Origin: an uncultured Roseibium sp.
Lineage (GTDB): Bacteria; Pseudomonadota; Alphaproteobacteria; Rhizobiales; Stappiaceae
Direction: 5' to 3'
Assembly (NCBI RefSeq): GCF_963669205.1
Contig: NZ_OY769915.1
Span: 4,500,001 to 4,564,000, forward strand
DNA length: 64,000 bases
Part shown: piece after piece, positions 51,884 through 61,037 of the stretch
Position numbering within the stretch: the stretch's first letter is position 1
How the letters are laid out: every line of letters begins with the position of its first letter
Position numbers and translations under genes: made by a program
The notes under the pieces: model-generated
What the model saw: the letters and a program-made list of their open reading frames with translations, nothing else
Told to the model about the DNA's origin: nothing
Databases searched by the model: none

Positions 51884-53401
51884 ATGACCGCTCGCAAGAA
51901 CATCCTGATCCTGATGGTAGATCAGCTGAACGGCGCCCTGTTTCCCGACGGGCCGGCCGAGTTTCTGCACGCCCCCAACCTGAAAAAACTTGCCGAGCGT
52001 TCGGTGCGGTTTCAGAACACCTATACGGCATCGCCGCTCTGTGCCCCGGGCCGGGCGAGTTTCATGTCCGGTCAGTTGCCGCGCCGGACCGGTGTATATG
52101 ACAACGCGGCCGAGTTTGCGTCCGATATTCCGACCTACGCCCATCACCTGCGCCGGGCCGGTTACACCACGTGCCTTTCAGGCAAGATGCATTTCGTCGG
52201 CCCGGACCAGATGCACGGGTTCGAGGAGCGCCTGACCACCGACATCTATCCCGCCGATTTCGGCTGGACGCCGGATTACCGAAAACCGGGCGAACGCATC
52301 GACTGGTGGTATCACAACATGGGATCGGTGACCGGTGCGGGTGTCGCCGAGATCTCCAACCAGATGGAATATGACGACGATGTCGCCTTCCAGGCGATCC
52401 GCAAGATCTACGACTACGGCCGCGGCAAATCCGATCGCCCCTTCTGCCTCACCGTGAGCTTCACCCATCCGCACGACCCCTATGTCGCCCGCAGGAAATA
52501 CTGGGATCTTTACGAAGACTGCGCGTACCTGGCGCCGCAGGTTCCCGCGAAGGCCTACGAGGAACACGACCCGCATTCGCAGCGCATCTTCGATGCCAAT
52601 GACTGGCGCAGTTTCGATATCGGCGAAGACGACATCCGCAGGTCGCGGCGCGCCTATTTCGCCAACATCTCCTATCTCGATGACAAGATCGGCGAAATCC
52701 TGCACGCGCTGGAGGCCATGCATCTGTCCGACGACACGACCATCCTGTTCGTGTCCGACCATGGCGACATGCTCGGCGAACGCGGGCTCTGGTTCAAGAT
52801 GACCTTCTTCGAAGGTTCCTCCCGTGTGCCACTGATGGTCGCCGACACGGATCTGGCCGCCGCCCGCATCACCGCGCCGGTGAGCACGCTGGATGTGCTG
52901 CCGACCCTGTGCGATCTCGCCGGCATCGACATGAGCGAGATTATGCCCTGGACGGACGGCGAAAGCCTCGTGCCGCTGGCAGGCGGTGCGGACCGGACCT
53001 CCCCGGTCCTCATGGAATACGCCGCGGAAGCGTCCTACGCACCGCTGGTCGGTATCCGGGAAGGTGACTGGAAATACATTCACTGCGAGCTCGACCCGCC
53101 CCAGCTCTTCAACCTGGCAGACGATCCCTACGAACTCACGAACCTTGCCGGCGATCCGGCCCACGCGGACGCAAGCGCCCGTTTTGCCGATGCCGTCCGC
53201 GCCCGCTGGGACATGTCCGCCTACGACGCGGACGTGCGCCAGTCACAGGCCCGGCGCTGGATCGTCTACGAGGCCCTGCGCAACGGCGCCTATTTCCCCT
53301 GGGACTACCAGCCCCTGCAAAAGGCCTCCGAACGCTACATGCGCAACCACATGGACCTCAACGACGTCGAGGACGGGCAGAGATTTCCGAGAGGGGAGTG
53401 A
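51884..53401 (+). CDS. betC: Choline-sulfatase BetC
   Basis: Hydrolyses choline-O-sulfate to choline, a precursor of the osmoprotectant betaine. 505 residues, as in rhizobia. The sulfatase signature SPLCAPGRASFMSGQ is near residue 51, with Cys53 the formylglycine precursor (CxPxR). Metal-binding segments LILMVDQLNGALFP and FVSDHGDMLGERGLWFKMTF also fit. The C-terminal extension YFPWDYQPLQKASERYMRNH is the BetC-specific tail. Usually linked to betIBA, here an orphan with a BetI-like operator. Confidence 0.95.
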   Translation: MTARKNILILMVDQLNGALFPDGPAEFLHAPNLKKLAERSVRFQNTYTASPLCAPGRASFMSGQLPRRTGVYDNAAEFASDIPTYAHHLRRAGYTTCLSGKMHFVGPDQMHGFEERLTTDIYPADFGWTPDYRKPGERIDWWYHNMGSVTGAGVAEISNQMEYDDDVAFQAIRKIYDYGRGKSDRPFCLTVSFTHPHDPYVARRKYWDLYEDCAYLAPQVPAKAYEEHDPHSQRIFDANDWRSFDIGEDDIRRSRRAYFANISYLDDKIGEILHALEAMHLSDDTTILFVSDHGDMLGERGLWFKMTFFEGSSRVPLMVADTDLAAARITAPVSTLDVLPTLCDLAGIDMSEIMPWTDGESLVPLAGGADRTSPVLMEYAAEASYAPLVGIREGDWKYIHCELDPPQLFNLADDPYELTNLAGDPAHADASARFADAVRARWDMSAYDADVRQSQARRWIVYEALRNGAYFPWDYQPLQKASERYMRNHMDLNDVEDGQRFPRGE

Positions 53402-53482
53402 GCGAAAACCATCTTAGGTTGTATTTTTCTTCGTTTAAATAAATACTAGAGGACCTCAGAACGTCAAAACGAACAATCTCAC

Positions 53483-54385
53483 ATGTCGCAAGCAGTTTTC
53501 TATCATAAGCCGAACAGCATCTATGACGACGATCCTGCGAGCAAATATCATTTCCCGAAATCGTATCTGTCTAGGGTGGAGAAAACACTGAACGACTGGA
53601 TCGTCTATTACGGCCCGATAGAACGCAAAAAGGGAAGATTCTACAGTGCTGTCGCGCGGGCCAGTTGCATCGAATCCGACCCGAACAAACCCGATCATTT
53701 CTATGTGTTCTTGAGGGACTATATCGATTTCGACCGCCCGCTCCACTACGGCGAAAATGGTGGGTACGAAAAGAAACTGTTCAAAGAGAACGGCCTACCG
53801 AATGGAGGATACACACAGCAGTCTGTGAGGCACCTGGAATTCAGTGAGTTTCGGGCAATAGTTGAAGCTGGTTTCTCTGAAGATGATGAATGGCCAAAGC
53901 GGACTGACGCGTCATTGGAAGACCGTGACTTCCCAGGCGTGGGCGAGAGGGGTCAAGCCCCTATATCTGGCATGTTTGTTGAGCGACCAATTGTGCAGCA
54001 GATCGTCAACCGCCCCTTTCGCGAGGCTAAATTCCGGCAACACATTCGCCGACTGTACGATCGAACCTGCGCCTTTACAGGACTGCGCTTGATTAACGGG
54101 AAGGGCAGACCTGAAGTAGAAGCAGCCCACATCATTCCGGTGGAATTGGGGGGAAACGATTCAGTCCAGAACGGGATCGCATTGTCAGGGACCGTACATT
54201 GGATGTTTGATCGTGGCCTTCTGAGTCTAACTGACGATTATCAGATACTCGCGTCGCGACATCTGAACTACGATGTATCCCATCTTCTCAACGCGGATAT
54301 GAAGGCAATTGTGCCTGAAGAGAGATCAAAGCGTCCGCACCCCGACTATCTATCCTGGCACCGCTGCGAGAGATTCAAGGGCTAG
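53483..54385 (+). CDS. HNH endonuclease, restriction-like, orphan
   Basis: 300 residues of visibly lower GC than its neighbours. The C-terminal HNH domain contains VEAAHIIPVELGG (about 213-225), then NGIALSGTVHWMFDRGLLSL (about 232-251), the AAHI...N...H arrangement. The N-terminal ~190 residues (WIVYYGPIERKKGRFYSAVA, FYVFLRDYIDFDRPLHYGEN) are a family-typical putative recognition domain. No methyltransferase or partner is nearby, so it may be a solitary defence nuclease. Its low GC suggests recent transfer. Confidence 0.8.
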   Translation: MSQAVFYHKPNSIYDDDPASKYHFPKSYLSRVEKTLNDWIVYYGPIERKKGRFYSAVARASCIESDPNKPDHFYVFLRDYIDFDRPLHYGENGGYEKKLFKENGLPNGGYTQQSVRHLEFSEFRAIVEAGFSEDDEWPKRTDASLEDRDFPGVGERGQAPISGMFVERPIVQQIVNRPFREAKFRQHIRRLYDRTCAFTGLRLINGKGRPEVEAAHIIPVELGGNDSVQNGIALSGTVHWMFDRGLLSLTDDYQILASRHLNYDVSHLLNADMKAIVPEERSKRPHPDYLSWHRCERFKG

Positions 54386-54481
54386 GGCCTGCTGAATGAG
54401 ACCTTGAGTGCCCCAGAGCGAAAGGTCGATGTCTTTTCAAAGCAAGCCCGAGGTCTTCAAACAAGCAAAGCCACTCCGCAC

Positions 54482-55333
54482 CTAGTCCGCAAACGCCTTG
54501 AGCCCCTCCGGCAGCGCGGTGCCGGTGGCTGCCGCTTCCTGTTTCGCAAGGTCAATCAGCCTCACGCGGCTCTCCGCATAATCGGGGGCCGGGCTGCCCG
54601 TGGCGAGCGCTAGGCGCTCCAGGCCGAAACCGCCGCCGACGGTGCCTGCCGGTCCCGGCCCAGCCTCCGCCAGGCTGACCTCGCCGATTTCAAGGAAACC
54701 GGAGAGGGGATAGGCGAGCGCTCCCGCCGCCCCGTCCCCGGTCGGATAGTGGATGCTCACGGAGTTGAAGCCGTCCGTGTCCGGATGTCCGTCCGGAGAG
54801 AAAAACCCCGAGCCGTCGCCCGCGGCCAGGGCTTCGCCAAGGTCCCGTTTCACGAACCGTCCCTTTTGCAAAAGGGGATCGCTTTCAAAGTGCGGTTCGA
54901 ACACCTCGGTCGAGACGAAGACGAATTTCTCCGGATCGAGGTTCACGGTTTCGACCGCAAACCGCATGAACTGACCGATCGCTTCGCGCGGCCCGGCGCT
55001 CGCCGGAAGATTGAGAACCGCGATGTGAAACAGCGCGAGAACACCTGGCTGGCCGGCCTTGCCGGCATCCTCGACACGGCAGGCCGGCTGGACGCAGACC
55101 GACACTCCGTCCGGATAGGACGCCCGCGTGTCGTCATATCTGAGGCCACCGTTGAAACGGCTCTTCGTGATCAGCGGGAGGGGATCGAGCGCCAACGCGC
55201 CCTCCCGTGCAAAATGATCAAGAAATTGCGCCGGGCCCGGTGTGGAGGCAAGCGCCGAAGATGCGCCCGGCAGGAGCATTCCCAACCCGCCCGCGGCGGC
55301 AAGGCTCACCAAGTGTCTGCGATCAAGTTCCAT
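54482..55333 (-). CDS. Tat-exported protein with class II aaRS/AlaRS-like motif 3
   Basis: 283 residues. A twin-arginine-like leader (ELDRRHLVSLAAAGGLGMLL) ends near ALA. The mature part resembles an alanyl-tRNA synthetase catalytic domain in order: a motif-1-like segment (SVCVQPACRVEDAG, about 80), FMRFAVETVNLDPEKFVFV around 125, then GGGFGLERLALATG (about 234-247) and DYAESRVRLIDLAK. The GxGLERLA...DY pattern is close to AlaRS motif 3. No tRNA-binding or editing domain is present. Export would preclude translation; a ligase in cell-envelope chemistry, or a repurposed fold, is possible. Confidence 0.55.
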   Translation of the reverse strand: MELDRRHLVSLAAAGGLGMLLPGASSALASTPGPAQFLDHFAREGALALDPLPLITKSRFNGGLRYDDTRASYPDGVSVCVQPACRVEDAGKAGQPGVLALFHIAVLNLPASAGPREAIGQFMRFAVETVNLDPEKFVFVSTEVFEPHFESDPLLQKGRFVKRDLGEALAAGDGSGFFSPDGHPDTDGFNSVSIHYPTGDGAAGALAYPLSGFLEIGEVSLAEAGPGPAGTVGGGFGLERLALATGSPAPDYAESRVRLIDLAKQEAAATGTALPEGLKAFAD

Positions 55334-55562
55334 GGGCGCGGTCTCCCGGATCAGGCCAAATCATCGCCAAGCCTATGCGACCCAGGCACGCGATGCAAAG
55401 CCTGGCCAAATGCAGAAAAACTGTCCGGCGCTGCTCACCGATCATTAACCCAAACCGTCAAAACCCCGCCCGGTCTCCTGCTTGAAAACCTGATTTTCAT
55501 GCGCCCCGTGCAACGCTATGCCCCGACAAGGAAGGTTTTGGCAGTGTGGGGGCATGCGCTTT

Positions 55563-57095
55563 ATGAAACGGGACAAGACGTCAAACGGCACCGTGGCGGC
55601 GGCAACGGGAGAGGCGGCACAGAGCGTCAGGCTGCGCCATTTCGCCTATGCCTCGATCGCCCTGCTTCTGGCAGGCGGCGTCTTTGCCATGGTCTACCTT
55701 TTCATCAGCACCACGCACCAGGCGGACCAGTTGGCCCTGCGCCACGAACGCGCGCTGGTGACCGAAGCACTCGAACACAGTCTTGAGCTTGAAGCCCGGC
55801 ACCAGACCTTCATTGCCGTCAACGACAAGACGGCACGCGAAGTGCAGATCGACGACCGCATCGACGATGCTTTTGCCCACGACATCGCCCGCCAGATGTG
55901 GCTCGACTTTCACCATGACTGGACGCTGATCGTGGATGGCCGCAACAAGGCCATCCTGGTTGCGGCGGAGGACGAGATCGTCCCGCCCATTGCCGGCCGG
56001 GAGGTGCTGGACGCGACCCGGGATCTCATCGCCAAGGCTCGCATCGGCTACCAGACCGTCCGCCGTCCCTCGGCCGACGGCTTCAAGGTGAAATATGTCG
56101 AAAAGGGTGAACTCGCGCCGATCTATGCCACCGATGTGCGCGACGTGGACGGAAAACCGGCCCTTGTCAGCGCCATGGCCATCGTTCCGGAAACCGCAAG
56201 CCTGTCCTTGCCCGACGGCCCTCCTGGCGTGATCGTGTCGGTCGCGCTGATCGAAGAGGCGTTTCTTGCCGAAATCGGTGAAACGCTTCTGCTTGAGGAC
56301 TTCACCTATGTCGCCGGCAGCGACCATCACGCGTCCAGCGTACCGGTTGCCGCGCATGGCCACCGGCCGATCGGCTATTTCGAATGGACGAGTGCTGCGC
56401 CCGGCAGCAAGATCCGGAACACAATCGGCCCGATCGCAGCTCTTCTGGTTCTGATGTTCGTTGCCATCGGCATCGTCTTTGCCCGCAAGCTCGCACAGAA
56501 ATCAAAGGCGCTGGAAGACAGCGAGACCCTCAACCGGCGCATGGCGACCCATGACCTGATGACCGGCCTGGCCAACCGGCCGCGTTTCCACGCCGTCTTC
56601 GACCGCGCGATCGAGACCTGTCACGAGACACCCTGCGCGGTCATGGCCATCGATCTCGACCGGTTCAAGGCGGTCAACGACACCTACGGCCACGAAGCCG
56701 GCGACATGGTCATCCGCCAGGTTGCGGTGAGGCTGCGCAAGGTCCTGTCCGGCCATGCGCTGGTGGCCAGAACCGGCGGCGACGAATTCATGGCGCTTCT
56801 GCGCGGTCCGGTCGACGACGACCGGATGAGCTGGCTTTCCGACACCCTGATCGAGGCCATCGCCGAGCCCATTCCCGTTTCCGGTGGCCTGGCGCAGATC
56901 GGCGTCAGCATCGGTTGGGCAATAGCCCCCAAACACGCCGACACCGCCTCCCACCTTCTGGCGCTCGCCGACCAGGCGCTTTACGTCGCCAAGGAAAACG
57001 GTCGCAACATGGCTGTTGGAATCGAGGATCTCTACCGCCAGAATCCGGTGGTTCAGACAAATGGAGATGGCGGCGCGCGGCGTGCGGCCGGGTAA
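55563..57095 (+). CDS. Membrane diguanylate cyclase with periplasmic sensor
   Basis: 510 residues from the ATG at 55563 (MKRDKTSNGTVAAATGEAA; ATG at 55554 possible). The first membrane helix is near 30-50 (YASIALLLAGGVFAMVYLF). A periplasmic CHASE4-like domain occupies about 55-285. The second helix is near 290 (IGPIAALLVLMFVAIGIVFA), and the GGDEF domain about 340-495 with the active RTGGDEFMALL. The product would be c-di-GMP. The RxxD inhibitory site, normally five residues before GGDEF, is absent (SGHALVA). EAL is absent. Confidence 0.9.
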   Translation: MKRDKTSNGTVAAATGEAAQSVRLRHFAYASIALLLAGGVFAMVYLFISTTHQADQLALRHERALVTEALEHSLELEARHQTFIAVNDKTAREVQIDDRIDDAFAHDIARQMWLDFHHDWTLIVDGRNKAILVAAEDEIVPPIAGREVLDATRDLIAKARIGYQTVRRPSADGFKVKYVEKGELAPIYATDVRDVDGKPALVSAMAIVPETASLSLPDGPPGVIVSVALIEEAFLAEIGETLLLEDFTYVAGSDHHASSVPVAAHGHRPIGYFEWTSAAPGSKIRNTIGPIAALLVLMFVAIGIVFARKLAQKSKALEDSETLNRRMATHDLMTGLANRPRFHAVFDRAIETCHETPCAVMAIDLDRFKAVNDTYGHEAGDMVIRQVAVRLRKVLSGHALVARTGGDEFMALLRGPVDDDRMSWLSDTLIEAIAEPIPVSGGLAQIGVSIGWAIAPKHADTASHLLALADQALYVAKENGRNMAVGIEDLYRQNPVVQTNGDGGARRAAG

Positions 57096-57401
57096 AAACC
57101 CGGTGCCGCAGCCAGACTGTTCGTACGGGACACTGCGCAGTTTGAACGATTCGGCGGATTCAAGCCGGATCGGCAAGACTGACAGGTTTCCGTCCCGTTG
57201 AGCGCCGTTGCCGCGTGCAAGTGTCCACACATTATCTGAAAGACGCAGCAGCAAACCGCAAGCGCCCCCAACCAGGCGATGCGGCTGGAAAAGACCGTTA
57301 CTTCAGGAATTTATGTCCTTGCCGCTCCCCCCTTTCCATGTTGCCTTCCCCTGCGCCCGCTTGGGAGGGACCAACCCGGCCCGCAAATGGTTAACAAACA
57401 A
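57096..57401. other. Intergenic region before the lipoprotein gene
   Basis: About 300 bases with no gene; short frames here look non-coding. It ends at the predicted promoter of the following gene pair. Confidence 0.5.
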
Positions 57402-57430
57402 TTGACAACATGAAGACGCTGTCGGGATAG
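57402..57430 (+). promoter_or_regulatory. Candidate promoter of the lipoprotein/peptidoglycan-hydrolase pair
   Basis: TTGACA (57402-57407), 17 bases, GGATAG (57425-57430). Preceding TTAACAAACAATTGA resembles a degenerate CtrA box (TTAA-N7-TTAA with a mismatch). Confidence 0.45.
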
Positions 57431-57494
57431 TTGGCGCAGTGACGCGTCTGCAACCGGGCGCGATGGTATTCCAGCGTTTTTACGGAGTGGTCGT

Positions 57495-58835
57495 ATGCTG
57501 ACCCGCAGGAGTTCGCGTTCGCGCGGGCACCGGGATTTTTTGCGCCCGTTTATCGGCATCCTCGCAGCGCTGTTCGTTGCGGGCTGCGGGCCTGCGGGCA
57601 CGAACTATCTCACGGAAGGCATCGGGTCGAACCTGGCGGCATCGGAAGCCGACATCGCCACGACCAGCAACCTGCAGAACCGGTATTTTGCCTATCTCTG
57701 CCAGCAGGCGGGCCTGGCGGCCAGCGTCTCGTCCTACGCATCGAGCACATGCCATCTTCACCCGATCAACGATCCCAAGTGGCTGATCGTCGTCGCGCAG
57801 GGCATGAACGACATCGACCGCCGCTGCGATGCCTATCTGCAGTGGCTCGACAATCAGAAACGCTCCAGGGGACCGATCCAGAGCCAGATCGGTTCGATCC
57901 GCGCGGCGACCACGGGCATCATGGGCGTTGCCGACGCCTCGGCGACCGCACTGACGGTTGCCGGCCTCGCCTTCGACCTCATTTCCAAGAGCGTGGAGAA
58001 CTACCACAGCCGGCTGCTGCTGGAAGTGGAATCCTCCACGGTCAACTCCATCGTGCTGAACACCCGCCGGAAGTTCAGGGCGGATTTCCGGACCAACCGG
58101 ATCCAGGTCACCAACAGGCCGCAAGCCGAATTCGTGCTGAGATCCTACCTGCGCCTTTGCCTGCCATTCGCGATCGAGGCCAACATCAACAACTACTCGA
58201 CGCTTGGTTCGAGCGGGATTGCACCGACACCGGAAAACTCCATCAACTGGTCGCCCCAAAGCGGCCTGACCATTGGCGCCGCCGGTGGTGGCGTGGAGCG
58301 GACTTTCACCGCCCGTGCACCGGTCACGGTTGACCCTGTTCTGCCCGAAGAGCGGCGGATCAGCGGTGCCGCGACGCCCTGGGAAGAGCAGTTGCAGGCA
58401 GAGGACCTGACCGCAATCCAGCAGTTCCTGTGCATTTCGGCGCCGGCCAGCAACTTTGGCGACAGGACCCGAGCCGGGATTTTGCTCTGGTCGCAGAACT
58501 CCTTCCGGGGCGGCGACATCAGCTCTGAATTGAATGGCAGGCGAGGACCGGCTATTCTTGACGCGGCGAGAAACAACGCGTGCAACACGGCCAACTACAA
58601 GAATTACTACGAGCGGTTCCGGTTCGCCAACGATGCGGCTGCAGAGGCGACGTTCGTGCAGAGTGTGCTGGAAAAGTCAGGGTCGGCCGACACGAGCAAG
58701 ACCAGGGTGAACGAAATCAGGGAATTGATCGTTGCTCTGAAGGATTCGGACGCGTTTGAAAGCGTGGATTTTTCAATAAACGGCGTCTCGAAGGACGAGG
58801 TCACGCCGGTATTTTATTCTCTGGTATCGGACTGA
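57495..58835 (+). CDS. Lipoprotein of unknown function, paired with a peptidoglycan hydrolase
   Basis: 446 residues, ATG seven bases after GGAG. An Arg-rich N-terminus (MLTRRSSRSRGHRD) leads to a lipobox GILAALFVAGCGP (Cys about 31), so it is lipid-anchored. The rest is mostly helical with several cysteines (YLCQQAG, STCHLHP, DRRCDAYLQW, FLCISAP, NNACNTANY). A hydrophobic stretch SATALTVAGLAFDLISKSV (about 150-168) is present. No family recognised. It precedes the peptidoglycan-hydrolase gene by 45 bases; an immunity, anchoring or chaperone relation is possible. Confidence 0.65.
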   Translation: MLTRRSSRSRGHRDFLRPFIGILAALFVAGCGPAGTNYLTEGIGSNLAASEADIATTSNLQNRYFAYLCQQAGLAASVSSYASSTCHLHPINDPKWLIVVAQGMNDIDRRCDAYLQWLDNQKRSRGPIQSQIGSIRAATTGIMGVADASATALTVAGLAFDLISKSVENYHSRLLLEVESSTVNSIVLNTRRKFRADFRTNRIQVTNRPQAEFVLRSYLRLCLPFAIEANINNYSTLGSSGIAPTPENSINWSPQSGLTIGAAGGGVERTFTARAPVTVDPVLPEERRISGAATPWEEQLQAEDLTAIQQFLCISAPASNFGDRTRAGILLWSQNSFRGGDISSELNGRRGPAILDAARNNACNTANYKNYYERFRFANDAAAEATFVQSVLEKSGSADTSKTRVNEIRELIVALKDSDAFESVDFSINGVSKDEVTPVFYSLVSD

Positions 58836-58880
58836 ACCGACAAGCGTTTTTTCGATACGCACAGCGCCTGGGGAACTGCC

Positions 58881-60863
58881 ATGTATCACAGGGCCAAAAC
58901 AGGTGGAGGTGTCTTCCTCTATCCGAACGTGCCATCGGATCCTCTGACCATCGATGACAAGCTGCAACGTGTCGATCTCGTGCCGGATGTGCCATTGAAA
59001 GCCATCGAGGAAGACGACACCAAGACCTGGTTCAAGGTGGAAGCCGAGTTCACCGGCGGCGACGAGGAAGGCTGGGTCCGGGCGACCGACGTGGAACCGA
59101 TTGATCCGCCGGAACCCGAACCACTGGATCCATGGTCCTTCGTCAAGAACTGCACGCTCGCCGCGCGGGTGATCAACAAGGCCGCGGAGGCAGACGGCTA
59201 CGGCATCAACCGCGACTTCCTGATCGCCTACGCGCTCGCACACACTGGCACGAAAACCGACTCCGTCCCGCAGAACAGGGTCGAGACCGTGGACGGTGTC
59301 GAGCGCCACGGCCCCTTCGCGCTGACCGCGGCCGAATGGAAGAGCTTTGTCAACAGTCCCTGGAATGAAGCAGGTTATATCGAGCGCGACATCGATGTGC
59401 CGGTGTTCCAGTGCTACGGCTTCGGTTACCGGACATTCGAGGCGACCAAAGCACTCAGCGAGCACTTCTCGACAGACGACCGTTCGGCCGCCAGCGGACC
59501 CTGGATGCCGACAACGATCGAGCTTTTCCTGTGCCTTGCCTGCGGCAAGGATCTGGCGGTCGCCTATATCGAGAAACTCGAGAGCGCACCGGACACGAAG
59601 TTCATTCCCTTGCTGAATGCCGCGAACGCGGCCGAGGCACCGTCCATATTGAAGCGCTACAGGAAATTCTTCGGCACGGAGGCTGACGACCTCTCGCTCG
59701 GGCAAGTCGACGACAAGATCTTCACAGTGTTCGATGCGGCCCTGAAACGCTCCTTCACGCTTGTCCGCGAACTGACCCCGGAAGACCTCATCTACATGAC
59801 GGTCGACAAGCTGCCCTGGTACGTCAAGGCACGCGAGGAAATGGTCAAAGGCGTCAAGGAGACCGGCACCCCGCCGAACCCGGATGTTCTGAAATACTTC
59901 CAGGCAACGGGCTTTTCGACCAGCCGGGAGGACCCCTGGTGCGGCGCGTTTGTCGCCTGGTGCCTGGCCAATTCGGGGTCGGACATTGCGGCAAAATCCG
60001 TGGTCAAGGCAACGGCGGCGCGGGCGGCCAGTTGGAAGACATGGGGGGATGTCGAAGTCCCCGTGGGTGCCTGGGAAAAGGCGGCCATCCCGGTCGGCTC
60101 CGTTGTCGTGCTCAGACCGAGAAGCGGCACGACCGACTCTTCCGGCCATGTCGGTTTCTTCGTCGAAGCCGATGGCGACAAGGTCTCCCTGCTCGGCGGC
60201 AACCAGAGCGACAGCGTCAAGGTGTCAAGGTTCGACAAGCGCCAGGTCGTGGCGATCCGGATGCTGCTGGGCTTCGATGCGGAGCCGTCCCAAAGCAGCG
60301 GCCCCGGCACCGAGGATCCGAATTTCGGCGACGGTACGCTCGGGCCGTTCACCAAGGCGGACTGGAGCAAATATACGGACGTGCTCGGCCATCGCGAGTC
60401 CACCAACAACTACAAGGCGGTCAACTCCATCGGCTATTCCGGGCGCTGGCAATTCGGCGCACTGGCGCTGATCGATGGCGACTTCGTCAAGAGCGGTGCA
60501 ACCACGCGCCTGCTCGCCGAGGACCGCTGGTGGCTCGGCAAGAAGGGCGTGGCCACGCGTCTCGACTGGCTGGAGAACAAGAACGACTGCCAGGATCTGG
60601 AAATGATCGCCTATACGCGCCGGAACTACCGCAGTCTCCTGAACAACCGCGAAACCAAAAAGGTGATGGAGACCCTGATCGACAATGCAGACAAGGCCTC
60701 CCTCGCCGGCATTTTGGCCGCATCCCACCTGCTCGGCGCAGGGGGCGCGCGCAAGATGCTGAAAGGAGTCGACGGCTCCGACGCCAACGGCGTCAAGGGC
60801 AGCCAGTATTTCGCGCTCCTGTCCGATGCCTTCGGCGGCGGCTCCGCACCTCCGCGGATCTGA
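58881..60863 (+). CDS. Multidomain peptidoglycan hydrolase (SH3 + NlpC/P60-CHAP-like + lysozyme-like)
   Basis: 660 residues, no signal peptide. The N-terminal ~75 residues are SH3-like (RAKTGGGVFLYPNVPSDP, GWVRATDVEPID). The middle (about 85-345) is family-unknown, with GPFALTAAEWKSF. An NlpC/P60-like TIGR02594-type cysteine peptidase domain follows (DPWCGAFVAWCLANSGS, Cys near 354; SSGHVGFFVEADGDK, His near 421). The C-terminus has a transglycosylase/lysozyme-like fragment (LGHRESTNNYKAVNSIGYSG, then RWQFGALALID, about 500-530). It is probably a cell-wall-degrading enzyme. The absence of a signal peptide suggests release by lysis, injection or an unusual route. Confidence 0.75.
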   Translation: MYHRAKTGGGVFLYPNVPSDPLTIDDKLQRVDLVPDVPLKAIEEDDTKTWFKVEAEFTGGDEEGWVRATDVEPIDPPEPEPLDPWSFVKNCTLAARVINKAAEADGYGINRDFLIAYALAHTGTKTDSVPQNRVETVDGVERHGPFALTAAEWKSFVNSPWNEAGYIERDIDVPVFQCYGFGYRTFEATKALSEHFSTDDRSAASGPWMPTTIELFLCLACGKDLAVAYIEKLESAPDTKFIPLLNAANAAEAPSILKRYRKFFGTEADDLSLGQVDDKIFTVFDAALKRSFTLVRELTPEDLIYMTVDKLPWYVKAREEMVKGVKETGTPPNPDVLKYFQATGFSTSREDPWCGAFVAWCLANSGSDIAAKSVVKATAARAASWKTWGDVEVPVGAWEKAAIPVGSVVVLRPRSGTTDSSGHVGFFVEADGDKVSLLGGNQSDSVKVSRFDKRQVVAIRMLLGFDAEPSQSSGPGTEDPNFGDGTLGPFTKADWSKYTDVLGHRESTNNYKAVNSIGYSGRWQFGALALIDGDFVKSGATTRLLAEDRWWLGKKGVATRLDWLENKNDCQDLEMIAYTRRNYRSLLNNRETKKVMETLIDNADKASLAGILAASHLLGAGGARKMLKGVDGSDANGVKGSQYFALLSDAFGGGSAPPRI

Positions 60864-61037
60864 CCGGTTCCGTGCGGTAAACCGGCGCAGTAGTCCTGCA
60901 ACAGTGTCCTGGCCGGTGCCGTGGTTCCCTGCTCCTGACACCCTTGTGTCAGGAGAGTGACAGGAAGTCCCGAAAACCCGTCCGAAGTGACCGACACCCC
61001 CCTTTCCACGCACGCGGAACCGGACCATATTGCAGCC
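60864..61037. other. Short spacer before uvrB
   Basis: 174 bases; contains CCTGACACCCTTGTGTCAGG (60935-60954), a perfect 8-bp inverted repeat with four-base loop, possibly a regulatory site or weak terminator. Confidence 0.4.
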
